Origin: Azolla pinnata
Taxonomy: Eukaryota > Streptophyta > Polypodiopsida > Salviniales > Salviniaceae
Direction: 5' to 3'
DNA: 64,000 nucleotides
NCBI GenBank assembly: GCA_037176905.1
Contig: JBBBWG010026424.1
Span: 92,282 to 156,281 of the forward strand
Of the stretch, positions 1 to 11,800 are shown piece by piece; the stretch's first letter is position 1; each line of letters starts with the position of its first letter. A program made the position numbers and the translations under genes. The notes under the pieces were generated by a model that saw only the letters and a program-made list of their open reading frames with translations, was not told the DNA's origin and made no database searches.

Positions 1-450
1 CTTCTTCTTGACTGTTACTCTCTTCTTCTTCTTCTTCTTTCTTCTTGCTTGTTACTCTTCTTCTTCTTCTTTCTTCTTTCCTTCTTCTTCTTCTTGCTTG
101 TTACTCTTCTTCTTCTTCTTCTTTCCTTCTTCTTCTTCTTCTTCTTTCTTCTTTCCTTCTTCTTCTTGCTTGTTTCTCTTCTTCTTCTTCTTCTTCTTCT
201 TATTCTTGCCTATTACCCTTCTTCTTCTTCTTCTTCTTCTTGCTTGTTACTCTTCTTCTTCTTCTTCATCTTCTTCTTCCTTCTTCTTTCCTTCTTCTCC
301 TCCTTCTTCTTCTTCTTTTTGCCTGTTACTCTTTTTCTTTTTCTTCTTCTTCTTCTTCCTTCTTCTTTTTGCCTGTTACTCTTTTTCTTCTTCTTCTTCT
401 TCATTCTTCTTCTTCTTCTTCTTCTTCATTCTTCTTCTTCTTCTTCTTGT
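1..450. repeat. CTT/TTC trinucleotide microsatellite, interrupted
   Basis: Almost pure CTT runs, broken at intervals by a short GCTTGTTACTC-like spacer, which gives a loose higher-order repeat. All reading frames stay open as poly-Ser, poly-Leu or poly-Phe, so the ORFs here are repeat artefacts. The array starts at or before the window edge. Confidence 0.95.
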
Positions 451-715
451 TTTCCTGCTTGCAGAAGAATGCGGCCCCCAGCTCTCTGCATCCGTCGCTC
501 CACCGCCATCGCGCAGATGACAGCAGCAGCAGCAGCAGCAGCAGCCTTCTGGATTGCTACCCACTGGGTAAAAGATCATCATCCGACATGTTCAGAGCTT
601 CCATCGAGGAGGATCTCACAGCTACTCATCCTTGTCCTTGCAGAGCAAGCTGAAGGAGGGGTGAAAGGAGGCGGAAATCACTGCGGAGCAGGTTTTGAAA
701 GCCTCGAGACAACTC

Positions 716-787
716 ATGCGGAATCACAAGCACACGATGCCAGCAAAGGAAGGAACTACTACCGCAAAGAAGGCCATGGGAGCTCTT

Positions 788-824
<37 letters not shown>

Positions 825-1087
825 GCCCTAACAAGCCGATTCATGCTGTTGGAACCACCGCCATTACAGCCAACACAAGGCCTCCTCAAGCCTGTGCAGC
901 ATCACACAGGCAACAGCAATGGTCGATGAGGAGCAGGCGAAGGAGGCGCGTTGTGTGGGCAGCTCTCCTCACTGCTTTCATGGTCTTCTTCTTCATCTTC
1001 TTCTGCATGATCTGGTTCCAGCATTTGAAGCATACTCGTGAGATGGCTCGCAGAAAGTCCAAATCCTGGTTGTGGCAGCCACGCTAG
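716..1087 (+). CDS. Doubtful small single-pass membrane protein (hypothetical)
   Basis: The first ATG in this open frame is at 716 and gives 123 residues. The protein has a short basic N-terminus and a poly-Ala tract encoded by a (GCA)n microsatellite (about 787-821). A run of arginines follows, then one strongly hydrophobic segment at about residues 79-100, then a basic tail ending in a stop at 1085-1087. The arginine-then-hydrophobic pattern would suit a single-pass membrane anchor. I recognise no family. A polypyrimidine tract ending in CAG just upstream (about 640) could be a splice acceptor, so this may be the last exon of a gene starting outside the window. It could equally be a chance ORF extended by the microsatellite. 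Confidence 0.25.
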
Positions 1088-1097
1088 ACACAAAAAC

Positions 1098-1190
1098 AGA
1101 ATGCAGAGAGTTACAACAGAACACCACACTCAGAATACAGAGAATTACAAACAGAATACCACACTCAGAATACAGAGAATACACGGTAGA
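1098..1190. repeat. Short tandem duplication, ~37-bp unit
   Basis: The phrase ACCACACTCAGAATACAGAG occurs twice in direct succession, with related flanking words (AGAATTACAAACAGAAT), followed by a third partial copy. Confidence 0.7.
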
Positions 1191-1405
1191 AAACCACACT
1201 GTTGTGGCCATCAAATCTTTCTTAGATACGTATAGATGAATGTTTACATGTATATTCACCCACATGGAATTTGGATAGAATGGTTTTCTACAGCAGCATT
1301 AAGTCAAGACAGACCTCTCTGATTTGATTACTGCTGCTTAACCAAAGCTATGGATTATGAGAGTTAAGAAAATACCCACCATATAGCAAGGCTTTGCCAG
1401 AATTA

Positions 1406-1669
1406 GCCATGAAAACAGCCTTAACCTGTAGAAATCTCCAGAATTANNNNNNNNNNNNNNNNNNNNNNNNNNNNNNNNNNNNNNNNNNNNNNNNNNNNNN
1501 NNNNNNNNNNNNNNNNNNNNNNNNNNNNNNNNNNNNNNNNNNNNNNGCCATGAAAACAGCCTTAACCTGCAGAAATCTCCAGAATTAGCCATGAAAACAG
1601 CCTTAACCTGCAGAAATCTCCAGAATTAGCCATGAAAACAGCCTTAACCTGCAGAAATCTCCAGCGTTA
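1406..1669. repeat. 41-bp tandem repeat spanning an assembly gap
   Basis: The unit starts GCCATGAAAACAGCC and ends CTCCAGAATTA, 41 bp long. Copies lie at 1406-1446, 1547-1587, 1588-1628 and 1629-1669; the last is slightly diverged. The gap sits exactly between copies, so the true copy number is unknown. Confidence 0.95.
1447..1546. other. Assembly gap (100 N)
   Basis: Exactly 100 N, the usual placeholder for a gap of unknown size. It interrupts the 41-bp tandem array. Confidence 0.99.
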
Positions 1670-2349
1670 GAGCTTTGATTATCAGTATTAACATCAGAAA
1701 ATGGGGTGAAACTCCATGATTCTTCAATTGCGTAATGAAAACTGTAGATATATCTCCAATGAAATGCATGACCTGTTGTTCCGTATCAGAAAGACAGCTT
1801 TGGCATCTTTGACATGTACACAGTGCGGTATGCACTTCTCCGGATCAGAAAGACAGCTCGGCATCTTTAACATGCACACAACATCTTAAGTTCAAACGGG
1901 CGACAAATGAGTTCATTAACATATTAACCTCTTAACACTCTAATAAGCAAACAGATTATTGCAGCACAGGAACTGTATATTGTTAAAAGAATATATTCAT
2001 CTGTCTGAAACATCCTCATCCAACTCGCTCAGATATCCTGGGGTCACTTTACATTCAGTCTCATGAGCAGAAGCAAACAGACTGGTATTCACAATATTGA
2101 GTGTACGAAAGCATACATACAGGTCATCCAACCCAAAACTATCATTGTTGAATGTCATCAGTAGCACGGTTTGAAATGAGGATGTTTTTACATCTCTACT
2201 ACACTACTGTAGATGGTATTTCCAATGGCCTCTCCGCAAGTGTAGTGCTGCACTTGCCTTCTGATCACATACCACCTCGCTTTATATTCTACCGGCTAAA
2301 TGAATGGCTTTGCTCGTCTCATGATCATACAAATGCGATTGAGTACTCT
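1670..2349. other. Intergenic / 3' flank of the DUF569 gene
   Basis: No supportable gene. A ~58-bp direct duplication lies at about 1784-1880 (shared core ATCAGAAAGACAGCT followed by GGCATCTTT). The rest is unremarkable AT-rich sequence and probably includes the 3' UTR of the minus-strand gene to its right. Confidence 0.6.
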
Positions 2350-3717
2350 CTACTTCGACTCGATGCTGATGCCAGGAAGTGTTTTTGCCACTGCAGGAAA
2401 CACAAAACACATTATTTATGTATAGATCAATGCATAGATCAATGAGTCTCCCAAAGTCAATCGCATACATCAAATAATCTGAGGGAGGTATTAAGCAACT
2501 TCATGGGACATATTTACCAATGTGACCGTCGTGTGCAGTAATCACTCCTATACACTATCGTGTCAAAAAGAAATATTCACCCGTTTTCAGAAATACTTAC
2601 ATTTTGACGATGCCTTGACAACCACCACGTACATTGGTGCATTATTAGGAGGGAGTCTCAACAGAAGAGGAAAAAGCTTGTTATTGATATGATTCTTTGC
2701 ACATACATAAATGTCATCCTCTATGCCAGTCTCTGTCTTTAAAAGCTTTATGAGCATGTCCAAATCATGACCTTGATAATGTATCTGTGAATCGAATTCA
2801 TCAGGGACTTCACAATCATCATCTGCAACTGCATAATAGATGGTCCGCCCATCAAGCTTGAGAGCCAGAGTAGGAGAACTCTGGAAAATTACGATCAGCT
2901 GATTAATTATCACTTCTAAAACAGGGTATTGAAAGACGAAACACCGAGCCATAAGGCTGAAACCCATTAAACATCGATGCTTTCCATGGAACACGACTTA
3001 AGTATGTAAAATATGAACAAAACCCACCTCCTGAGATGAAGGACTCTGTATGGCTGAAGGCTTGTTAGAAAACAAAGCATTGATCGAGAACGATGTTTTC
3101 TGCAATAAAGAATCTTTGGCAGACAATGATGACTTCTGAGAATCTTCAGCAGACAATGGAAGCTTGAGTAATGACAAAGAATCTTCTGTGGACAATGCAG
3201 GCAGGTCTGACGACAGGGAATCCTTGTTAGCAACTTCTGATTTCTGAGGCAGCTTGCTATCCTTGAAATCATTTTCCATTGGTTCTACTTCCCAAAGTAT
3301 CCAATTGTGGGTTACTGACCTATGTGGCACGTCATGTGTTACCGAGTTCCTCCATGGAGGTACCTTTGTGTTGGCTCGAAGGTAGCTCCCTGAACGGCTC
3401 TTAAGCTTCACAGAGAAGTCCTCTTTTATCGGAACCCATGTGACAGCAGAATCTGGATCGATCAGCTTCAGTTGCAGCACTTTTTTCCCCGTCATGCCAA
3501 GCAGAAATGGTACATTTGTTGCGGTCAAGTAATTTCCAAAGCAGCTCTTGAGTTGAAGTATGGTTGGGTCATAGGGATCAAGTTCTACTGTCCACAAGAC
3601 ATTAGGCTTTGAAGTGTCCCTGGTCTGAGAAACTGTGGATTCGTCGTCATCAGCACATAAGAATTTCCCATGGTGGCTCTTCAGTCTCACCGTCTTGGAC
3701 TTCTTAAAAAGCTCCAT
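2350..3717 (-). CDS. DUF569 / actin-crosslinking (fascin-like) family protein
   Basis: Three exons read by splice signals and phase: 3028-3717, 2601-2880 and 2350-2390, totalling 336 residues. Exon 1 starts MELFKKSKTVRLKSHHGKFL and encodes a beta-trefoil-type N-terminal domain (residues ~1-145) with repeated G-x-Y/F-L and 'LKSR-G-YLRA' strands typical of plant DUF569 proteins. A Ser/Lys/Leu-rich linker with repeated 'AEDS/AKDS' words follows (about 165-230). Exon 2 encodes the second conserved domain (GRTIYYAVADDD ... KLFPLLLRLPPNN ... YVVVVK). A strong donor (ATGTAAGT) after 2601 argues that the frame does not simply run to the nearby stop. The best continuation is a 41-nt exon after TTTCCTGCAG, ending TAG at 2350-2352. 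In the family the domain is annotated as actin-crosslinking-like, but its biochemical role is not established. The terminal exon is the least certain part. Confidence 0.8.
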
Positions 3718-4856
3718 CCTGTAAAATAGAATACTAAGAGTATATTCACAAATCACTTGGCAGATTGCAAGATAGTTACTATGCGCACAAAATCCCTCGC
3801 GTGTTATGCAAGATTGCCATTATGTGCAGAAAAGATCCATTTGCAAGTTAAGATGAGGGTAGTGTGATCTGCACAGATGGAAAAATAGCACAATGGTGAT
3901 GATACTCCAGTTAAATGCAAGTAATTACTTTTCATCATTCACCATTGCCAACAGACGTAGAAACTTATGAAGGACTAAACCATACATAAAACGAGGCAAT
4001 ATACACTGTGTGATGCTTGAAACCCATGACACGCCACCATATTCATGGGAGACATTTCATCAACACGACAGCACTTACTGTTAGTAATGTTCTTTTAGAA
4101 TTTCTATCAGAACGAGGAAGCCGCAATACATGAGCAGCTACATGGGAGTATCCCCTTTCTCGTTTCATTCATGGCAAGTTTGATGTAATGTAGGTGACAG
4201 CTATATATGAAGTAGGTGACAGCTATATATGAAGTAATGTAAATTAATGTGACATGTATATACATAATCCAAATCTAGATCTTAATCTCGTGGTAGCTAC
4301 AAATCGGTCAAACACAGGCGATTGTAATCTACGTGATGATTTTCACAGCGACTTACAATCAAGAAAGTCTCGAGCTATCTCCGTTCTTAGTGTTTCTTCC
4401 TTAAACAAGAAAAGTCTACTCACTGCGACTTATAATCAAGAAAGTCTTTCCTTTCAAATGCAGTGACTTCTCTTCACAGCCATAGCTATCAGAAAACTTA
4501 AGGTTTTTTTTCTCCTTGCCAAGGTGAGATGACAGTGCGATAGAAAATGAGAGCGGGAGAGGAGGGGACGGAATGAATCATCAAGAACGGAAAGGAGGAT
4601 GAGTCACTGTAACCATAGCTAAACGCAAATGGCCGATCTTTTCTACAGACACAAGGAAACGATGGAGAAGAAGGAATGACAGAGGAAAGGAGATATATTG
4701 ACTCGGAACGAGCAGTCAAAGGGACTGGAAGCGAAGTTGAGCTACCATACCTTATAGGCGATCGCTACGATATGGTATGGCTCGAGACTTTCTTGATGAA
4801 GAATCCGGGCAGGAAAACACGGGCAATCTGTCTGACGGCGAAAGGCGATTTCTTTA
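3718..4856. other. Intergenic region 5' of the DUF569 gene
   Basis: No supportable gene. It contains a 23-bp perfect direct duplication (TAGGTGACAGCTATATATGA, about 4189-4236) and two copies of CAATCAAGAAAGTCT-type sequence near 4355 and 4432. It probably includes the DUF569 promoter, but I see no convincing core element. Confidence 0.5.
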
Positions 4857-5321
4857 TCCCTCTCTCTCTCTCTCTCTCTCGCTCTCTGCTGCCTCTGCGC
4901 GTGTCTTGTACGAAACCAGAATGTCGCTCTTTTGCTCGGTTGTATTCTTGATGTCGGAACCAAGAGATTTCTCAGCCGTTCCCTCCTTAACGAAATGGAA
5001 AACACAGGGAGAGAGAGAGAGAGAGGAGACGGGAAAAAGAAAAACGTCGAACGGCCTTCTCCTCTGTCTGCTTCTTGCTCTTTCTTCTTCTTCTTCTTCT
5101 TCTTCTTCTTCTTCTTCTCCTCCTCCTCTTTCTTCTTCTCCTCCTCTTTCTTCTTCTTCTTCTTCTTCTTCTCCTCCTCCTCCTCCTCCTCCTCCTCTTT
5201 CTTCGTCTTCTTCTTCTTCTTCTCCTCTTTCTTCTTCTTCTTCTGCTGCTGCTGCTGATGTTGTTGTTGTTGCTGTTGTTGTTGTTATTGTTGCTGCTGC
5301 TGCTGCTGTTGTTGTTGCTGC

Positions 5322-5356
<35 letters not shown>

Positions 5357-5670
5357 CTGTTGTTGTTGATGATGATGATGATGATGATGTTGTTGTTGTT
5401 GTTGTTGTTACACGGCGATGGCAGGAAAACGCGGAAGTCGAAAGCAGCTCCTCTTATTCTTACGCAGGAGGAGGAGGACGGTGACGACTGCTACGTAGAG
5501 GAGAGAAGGAATGGAGAGAAGAGAATCAGGTGCGATGTCGTTCTGAGCAGACGCAGACGCCAGAAAGAAGGAAAAACCAGACGACGACGAAGACGACGAC
5601 GAAGAAGAAGAAGAAGAAGAAGAAGACGAGGAAGAAGAAGAAGAAGAAGAAGACGACGCCAAAACAAACA
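4857..5670. repeat. Cluster of microsatellites: CT, GA, CTT/CTC, TTG/TGC, GAT, AAG
   Basis: (CT)n at about 4860-4885, (GA)n at about 5011-5027, CTT/CTC runs at about 5080-5250, TTG/TGC runs at about 5255-5410 with a GAT block at 5368-5388, then ACG/AAG runs at about 5580-5660. Long ORFs on both strands here are homopolymeric translations (poly-Leu, poly-Ser, poly-Arg), not genes. Confidence 0.95.
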
Positions 5671-5764
5671 CACAAAAAAAACGTAGAAAACAAAAAACAA
5701 GAAATCAAAGAGGGAAAAAGATTCAGAGAAGAAGAGAATCACAAATTTTTGTAAACTGCAGTTT

Positions 5765-6640
5765 TTAAGATGAAAACTTCACAGGAAATCACAAATCACA
5801 GATTAATGCCTGATTAACTCCTCTGCTATTCGATTCGATTCCCGCGGATCGATTCGGTTTCGCAGAAGTTTGTAATTTTAGAATCTGATCTTGATCGATT
5901 CCCGCGGATCGATTCGGTTTTGCAGAAGTTTGTAATTTTAGAATCTGATCTTGATCGATTCCCGTCGATCGATCCTGATCGGTTCCCTTTGCTGTATTCG
6001 GTTTCGCAAAAGTTTGTAATTTTAGAATCTGATCCTGATCGATTCTCGTCGATCGATCCCGATCGATTCCCTTTGCTGTATTCGATTTCGCAGAAATTTG
6101 TAATTTTAGAATCTAATCCTGATCGATTCCCGTCGATCGATCCTGATCGATTCCCTTTGCCGTGTGTATTCGGTTTCGCAGAAGTTTGTAATTGTAGAAT
6201 CTAATCCTGATCGATTCCCTTTGTCGTGTGTATTCGGTTTCGCAGAAGTCTGTATTTTTAGAATCCGAGTGACTGATTAACGTGTTAATATGGTATCGGA
6301 TCGAGCGATCGAACGTACCGCTGATCGATTCGGTGTTGATCAATCAGTCGAGTGTATCCATTCCCACCGATCGATCCTGATCGATTCCCTTTTACTGTAT
6401 TCGGTTTTGCAAAAGTCTGTAATTTTAGAATCTGAACTGCTGATTAACGTGCTAATTTGGTCCCGAATCAGGCGATCGAATGCACCATCGATCGATTCGG
6501 CGTTGATCGACCGGCGGAGTGCTCATTTTCTTAAGACCAGAGGCGTTGATTTGTAAATTGAACTGAATCTCCAGTTTCAACGGGCGTTGAGAATGTGATT
6601 TCTAGTTCTGTGTCAGGCGCTCTGCCGTAAATTTTTCCGC
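5765..6640. mobile_element. Candidate dispersed inverted-repeat element, copy A, internally expanded
   Basis: The right end (about 6541-6640) carries GGCGTT-spaced words such as GGCGTTGAGAATGTGATTTC and a terminal TAAATTTTTCCG. These match the right end of the element at 37895-38313. The interior shares GATTAACGTGCTAATTTGGT and CGATTCGGCGTTGATC-type sequence with that copy. The left part (about 5838-6250) is a degenerate tandem array of a ~60-80-bp unit containing CGATTCCCG...CAGAAGTTTGTAATTTTAG. The left boundary is poorly defined. It codes for nothing recognisable. Confidence 0.5.
5838..6260. repeat. Degenerate tandem repeat, ~60-bp unit growing to ~80 bp
   Basis: The first two copies are 60 bp and nearly identical (TTTGTAATTTTAGAATCTGA core). 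Later copies gain GATCCTGATCGATTCCCTTT insertions. About six copies in all. GATCGAT palindromes recur throughout. Confidence 0.85.
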
Positions 6641-6839
6641 CCTCTAAATAACATTGAAAAAACACGGGGTCTGGCGTTTTTCGCAGTTTCGTGGTGCTTG
6701 GCTAGCCCTTGTTCGCACGGCGAAGATATCATCCGTGCGTGCTGTAGATTTCTGCAGATATACGCGTTCCGTGTGCCCGATTCCGTGTGCTCATCCGATG
6801 ATAATCGATTGAAAAAAAATCCCCAGCTTGATGAGCTGA

Positions 6840-7275
6840 TTCCAAGCTGGGATGGGCCCCTTGCTGATGAGAAAAGCCAGGCTTCAACACAAGCTGAGCC
6901 TGAACTGGAATGGGCTCCTGCTCATGAGAAAGCCAGACCTGATTCCGTTTCGATCCTGGAACTGCTTGCAGATGAGAGAGCTGGGCTCCAGACGACTTGA
7001 TTCCATTCCGATCCTGGAATTGCTTGCTGATGAGAGAAAGTTGGGCTCCGGATGACTTGATTCCATTTGATCCTGGAACTGCTTGCTGGTGAGAAAGCTG
7101 GGCTCCAGATGATCTGATTCCCGAAGTAGATCGAACCCTGATCTGATTCCAAAGCAGATCAAGCCCTGATCTGATTCCAAAGCAGATCAAGCCCTGATCT
7201 GATTCCGAAGCAAAATCAAGCCCTTGCTGATGAGAATGCCAAGTTCCAGATGACCTGATTTCCGGACTAGATTCG
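6840..7275. repeat. Two interleaved tandem repeats (~58-60 bp and 28 bp)
   Basis: A ~57-60-bp unit (core TGATGAGAAAGCTGGGCTCC, with GATCCTGGAACTGCTTGC) recurs from about 6850 to 7110, for example near 6981, 7041 and 7098. It is followed by a 28-bp unit (CTGATTCCAAAGCAGATCAA) repeated three times at about 7142-7222. A further diverged copy of the first unit follows. No gene is apparent. Confidence 0.85.
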
Positions 7276-7972
7276 AGCCCTTGTCGATTGAGAAAGAGCA
7301 GGGCTCCGTGGAACCGAGCCGATTCCGAGCTCGAACACTGTTTTTCACGGAGCCCGATTTCCGTTCTGCTCTATACCTCGAGAGCATCGCCTTGTTTCCG
7401 CAGAGACTTTTTTTCTTTCGGATGTTTTTTTTTTTCTCTGGAGCCGGTTGTAGTCGTGCAAGTTACTGTTCTGCCACTTCTGTACCAACTGGCTTTTTTT
7501 GTTATTGTTATTGTTATTGTTTTGTATTTTTTTTTGTTAATGGCCCTGCATCTGTGTTTACAGAAAATGGCTCGTGGATCTGAGTTGAGCGTTTCCGAAT
7601 CCGTCGAGATAAAGAGAGACAGACAGAGAAACGATTTATATTCAACATCTACCTTTGGCCAGTTTTATTGACCCACGGAGACACACACCATATGTATATA
7701 CGGTACTGTTGCTGTGCAGATCCACGTAATCTGTGAGAGTACGATGACGATTACGAATACAGTATCATCCGGCGTGTTTTTGATAAACAAGGTCAAAAAA
7801 AGTCTGTCGTGTTTGTGGTATCGGAATGGTTAAAAGATTGATTAAACAGAATACAAAGCACAGATCAGCTCCTCCGACAGCAGTCCTGGGCGACAGAAAC
7901 GTCGACCTGTAAAAATCGACATGAGCTGCGCTTTGGTTTTTATAACACGTGGGACTTCTCCGCGTTTTTAAT
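7276..7972. other. Intergenic, no gene seen
   Basis: T-rich tracts and a short TTATTG repeat near 7500-7520. No open frame has recognisable similarity. Confidence 0.5.
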
Positions 7973-8582
7973 ATCAACCCTAAACTCTAAAACAAAAAAA
8001 ACCCTAAACTACGCCCTTAAGGGTTAATAATAAAGCTTGAAGACCCTAAAACCATGAAACCCTGAGCCTTGAAAACCCTAAAATCCTAAACTCTTAAAAA
8101 ACCCTAAACCCTAACTGTGAGCCCCAAAAAACCCAAAAACCCGAAGCCCTAAACTCCAAAGAAACCATAAAACCCTAAAACCCAGAGCCCTAAAAAGCCC
8201 AAAACCCTTAAACCCTTAAACCCTAATCCTTGAAAATCCTAAACCCTAAAACCCTAAACCCTGAAAAGCCCAAAACCCTAAAACCCTAAGCCCTGAAAAG
8301 CCCAAAACCCTAAAACCCTAAAACCCTAAGCCCTAAAAAGTCCTAAAACCTAAAACCCTAAGCCCTAAAAAGCCCTAAACCCTGAACCCTAAAACCCTAA
8401 GCCCTAAAATAAAGCCTAAAACCCTAAAACCCTAAGCCCTAAAAAAAAGCCTAAAACCGTAAAACCCTAAGCCCTGAAAAGCCCTAAACCCTAAAACCCT
8501 AAGCCTTGAAAAGCCCTAAGCCCTAAAACCTTAAAACCCTAAAACCCTAGGCCCTGAAAAAGCCCTAAACCCTAAAACCCTT
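7973..8582. repeat. Interstitial telomere-like array, mixed CCCTAAA/CCCTAAAA
   Basis: About 600 bp of degenerate CCCTAAA-family units on the plus strand. Spacing alternates between 7, 8 and 10 bp (CCCTAAAA, CCCTAAG, CCCTAAAAAG, CCCTGAAAAG). The 8-bp CCCTAAAA form is frequent. It lies about 240 bp upstream of the endo-beta-mannosidase start codon. Confidence 0.9.
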
Positions 8583-8663
8583 ATTGAGTAATGTTGAAGC
8601 AAAGGTCAAAATTTGACTGATTTCTTTGTTTTGTTTCCTTTGCTTCAGTTTTACTCCATGTGG

Positions 8664-8722
8664 AAGAAGAAGAAGAAGAAGAAGAAGAAGAAGATCTCCA
8701 TCTCCATCTCCATCTCCATCTC
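8664..8722. repeat. (AAG)n then (ATCTCC)n in the probable 5' UTR
   Basis: A perfect AAG run (about 8664-8693) is followed directly by four CTCCAT/ATCTCC hexamers, 100-150 bp before the ATG at 8819. Confidence 0.85.
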
Positions 8723-8818
8723 TGCCTCGACGACTAGACCTCTTCTGCATCCACCTCGTCTGCTGCTTCGTCTGCTTCTGCTGCTTCTGCTGCGGCTGCT
8801 GCTCTTTCTCGTGGATCC

Positions 8819-11800
8819 ATGGCGTGCTGCGGATCTAGGAGGACGGTTCTGGATTCAGGGTGGATCGCTGCCCGGGCCAGCGACTTGCAGCCCCGCCTCT
8901 CCGGCCTCCAACTCACCACCAGCCATCCTCCTCCATCGCCTGCTGCTGCTGCTGTTGAGCTCCCATGGATGCTAGCAGATGTGCCAGGAACGTATGCTCC
9001 TCTTGACATCTCCTTTGCCATACATTTTCATGCTTTCGCACATGCATTTGTGCACACTAGCGCATATGCTGGCATGCATGCATTCGTGGCATGCATGCAT
9101 TCGTATATGCATTCATATCAGCATTCGTGTATGCATTCGTGCATGCATACCTCCGTGCATGGCAAATCCATCCATTCAGGCATGCAAGAACGTATAATAC
9201 TGAAAGAACGAAGCAAGATAAGATAGGATTATTGGAAAATTGAGATACTAACCACCTTGAATGTGACATCTTCGTCTCATTAGGAAATTCCTTGAAAAAT
9301 CCATGCGTGCACGGTCATATACATGCCTGCATGCGTGCTCGTTCATTCATATATACATGCGTGAATGCATCCATATGTTCCCGAACGGGTGCATACGCAT
9401 GTGCGTAAGATGTACATTCAAACATACATATATACATACACACATGCATTAATTTATACATGCGATTAGATCGATATACAATCTACATTCGGCACACAGA
9501 TGTGGAATTAAAAATGCGTACATTGCTAAATGTGTTGCATTGATGGTAGACGTTGCTAAATGGGTTGCATTGATGCGTAGATACATGTGGTTTCTAAAGT
9601 TAATCTATTTTCTCTGCCTTTGTAATATAGAAGAATGAATTACATTCGCATATTAATGTGTTTCTTTTTTACAGAGTTTTGGGAACCCTTGTAAAAAACA
9701 ACATGATCCCAGATCCTTTTTATGGATTGGAAAATGAAAACATTATCGATATTGCGGATTCTGGACGAGAGTATTACACGTTTTGGTTCTTTAAGGAGTT
9801 TGATTTACCGCTGGTAAGCATTCTTGACTCCAGGAAATCAGTGAACTTGTTGGCTAACAAGGGGAATCAGAGAATAAGCATGGAAAGGTGTCAGCTTTTT
9901 TTCCCCTGATAGTTTCTATTCGTGAATATGTCTTTTCCGAATTCTCGCAATTTTCCTGTTGTAGAACATGCTTCTCAATCTTTCCAAGGTTTTCAACTAA
10001 GGAACAGGGGTGGCTATGGGAATTTCAGGGGGAAAATAGACGTGCTTGGCTTCAGTTTAGAGGGATTAATTACCAAGGGAATGTGTTCCTAAATGGACAT
10101 GAAAAGCAGCTGGAAAAGGGAATGTTTTTGCGTCACATACTGGATGTTACAGCTTGGATCAACCCCAATGGACACAATTATCTTGCTGTGTGTGTCCATC
10201 CACCAGATCATCCAGGCCGAATTCCTCCTCAAGGTGGGCAAGGAGGTGATCATGAAGTAAGTCAAGTGGTTATTTCTTCTGAGTGTATATGGTTGCCTAA
10301 CCTTTCCATACATCGTGTAAGGTTGCTGTTACATCGTGCTTGTATTTTTGGGAGTCGGGAGTAGAATGTGCGTTTAAATGAATTAGTATACCCTTCGAAC
10401 TGTGTGAAGATCTGTGGAAAGTCAGGCCCAAGTGAGGTTATGAAGAGTTGAATGTATGTGACAAAGTAACTTCTTAGCGTACATGCTTCTATCTACATCA
10501 GTTTCATTACCCTAACCTTGCCTTCAGTTTTCTGTAGTCGTGAAAATTTAACACTCTGCTGCAGATTGCGAAGGATGTGGCAGCCCAATATGTAGAAGGC
10601 TGGGACTGGATGGTACCGATAAGGTATTTCTTCACCTTTTTTCACACATTCTCTCATCTTTTTGAAGCAATATAACATGATTAATTGTATACAAATGCAT
10701 ATGCACTTTGAATGTAGGCAGATGTTCCCACTAGATACTTATATGACATGTTATATATGTCAGTAAGCCGTTGCAACTTAGTAGTCAAGGTTGCTGATTT
10801 GTGTGTGCTAAAGTGTTTTTAGCTAACTGTTTCAGGGATAGAAATACAGGAATTTGGGATGAAGTTTCAATCACAACAACTGGAGTGAGTTCACTCAACA
10901 CCAGTTGGAATCTCTCGATATAGATAATTCCATTTTGAAAGTCCCAGTTATGAATTTAGTTTTCTCCTCCCATGCCAACAGCCAGTGAAGGTATCCGATC
11001 CACATTTGGTGTGCTCCTTCTTTGACAACTACAAGAGAGTATACCTACACTCCACTATGGAGCTCACAAACACAAGTGACCAGCCAAAGCCATGCACTAT
11101 CAAGCTCATTATCCAAGCAGAGTCGAAACAATCTTCACATTGTGTGATGAAGCAGACAGCGGTAGTACCTGGAACACGGACTATTTCATTGACACTACCC
11201 CCGGTAATTGAAACATCTCATGCATTCATGTGTTAATTGTTCAAAGCATTCAATTACAATGGCTATACATTATTTCAACAGAACATAATTACCATACTCT
11301 CTCCCTTAGATATTCTTCTACAGACCTGAATTATGGTGGCCGAATGGTATGGGAAAGCAAACATTACACAAAGTTGACATAATTATTGACGTGGAAGGAT
11401 TTGGGGAATCCGATTCGTGGACGCATCTTCTGGGGATACGGGAAATTAAGAGCCATGTTGATCAAGCCACTGGTGGAAGGTATAATGCCCTTGAAAATAA
11501 TGTTCAAGTTCTCAGCAAAAACTTCACGTTAAGCCTAGTTTTGCTTTCTTGACTTCACCATGTGAGACACAGATATTCTGTTCACCTAAATACTGCGTAT
11601 TCTAGTACTTGTTTCTACAATCTCTTGATGCTGTTAGAGACATGGCAGATTATTCAAAGTGAATGGTGAACCGGTTTTTATTCGTGGTGGAAACTGGATT
11701 GTTTCAGATGGTTTACTCAGATTGTCTGAAAAGAGATACAAATCAGACATTGACTTCCATGCAGACATGAATCTTAACATGATTCGCTGCTGGGCCGGGG

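Noticed and set aside
8-831. Long plus-strand ORFs over the CTT repeat
   Set aside because: They are homopolymeric translations of a trinucleotide microsatellite open in all frames.
2998-3027. Reading the DUF569 exon 1 through to the stop after GFVHILHT
   Set aside because: The GGAG|GTGGGT donor and the conserved second domain in exon 2 make splicing far more likely.
4777-5686. ORFs of 200+ codons, poly-Leu / poly-Ser / poly-Arg
   Set aside because: Entirely microsatellite-driven, overlapping in different frames with no conserved segment.
6850-7110. CTGATGAGAAA motifs as hammerhead ribozyme cores
   Set aside because: The CTGATGA word is present in each unit, but the partner CGAAA core, the GUC-type cleavage site and flanking stems are not arranged as a hammerhead.
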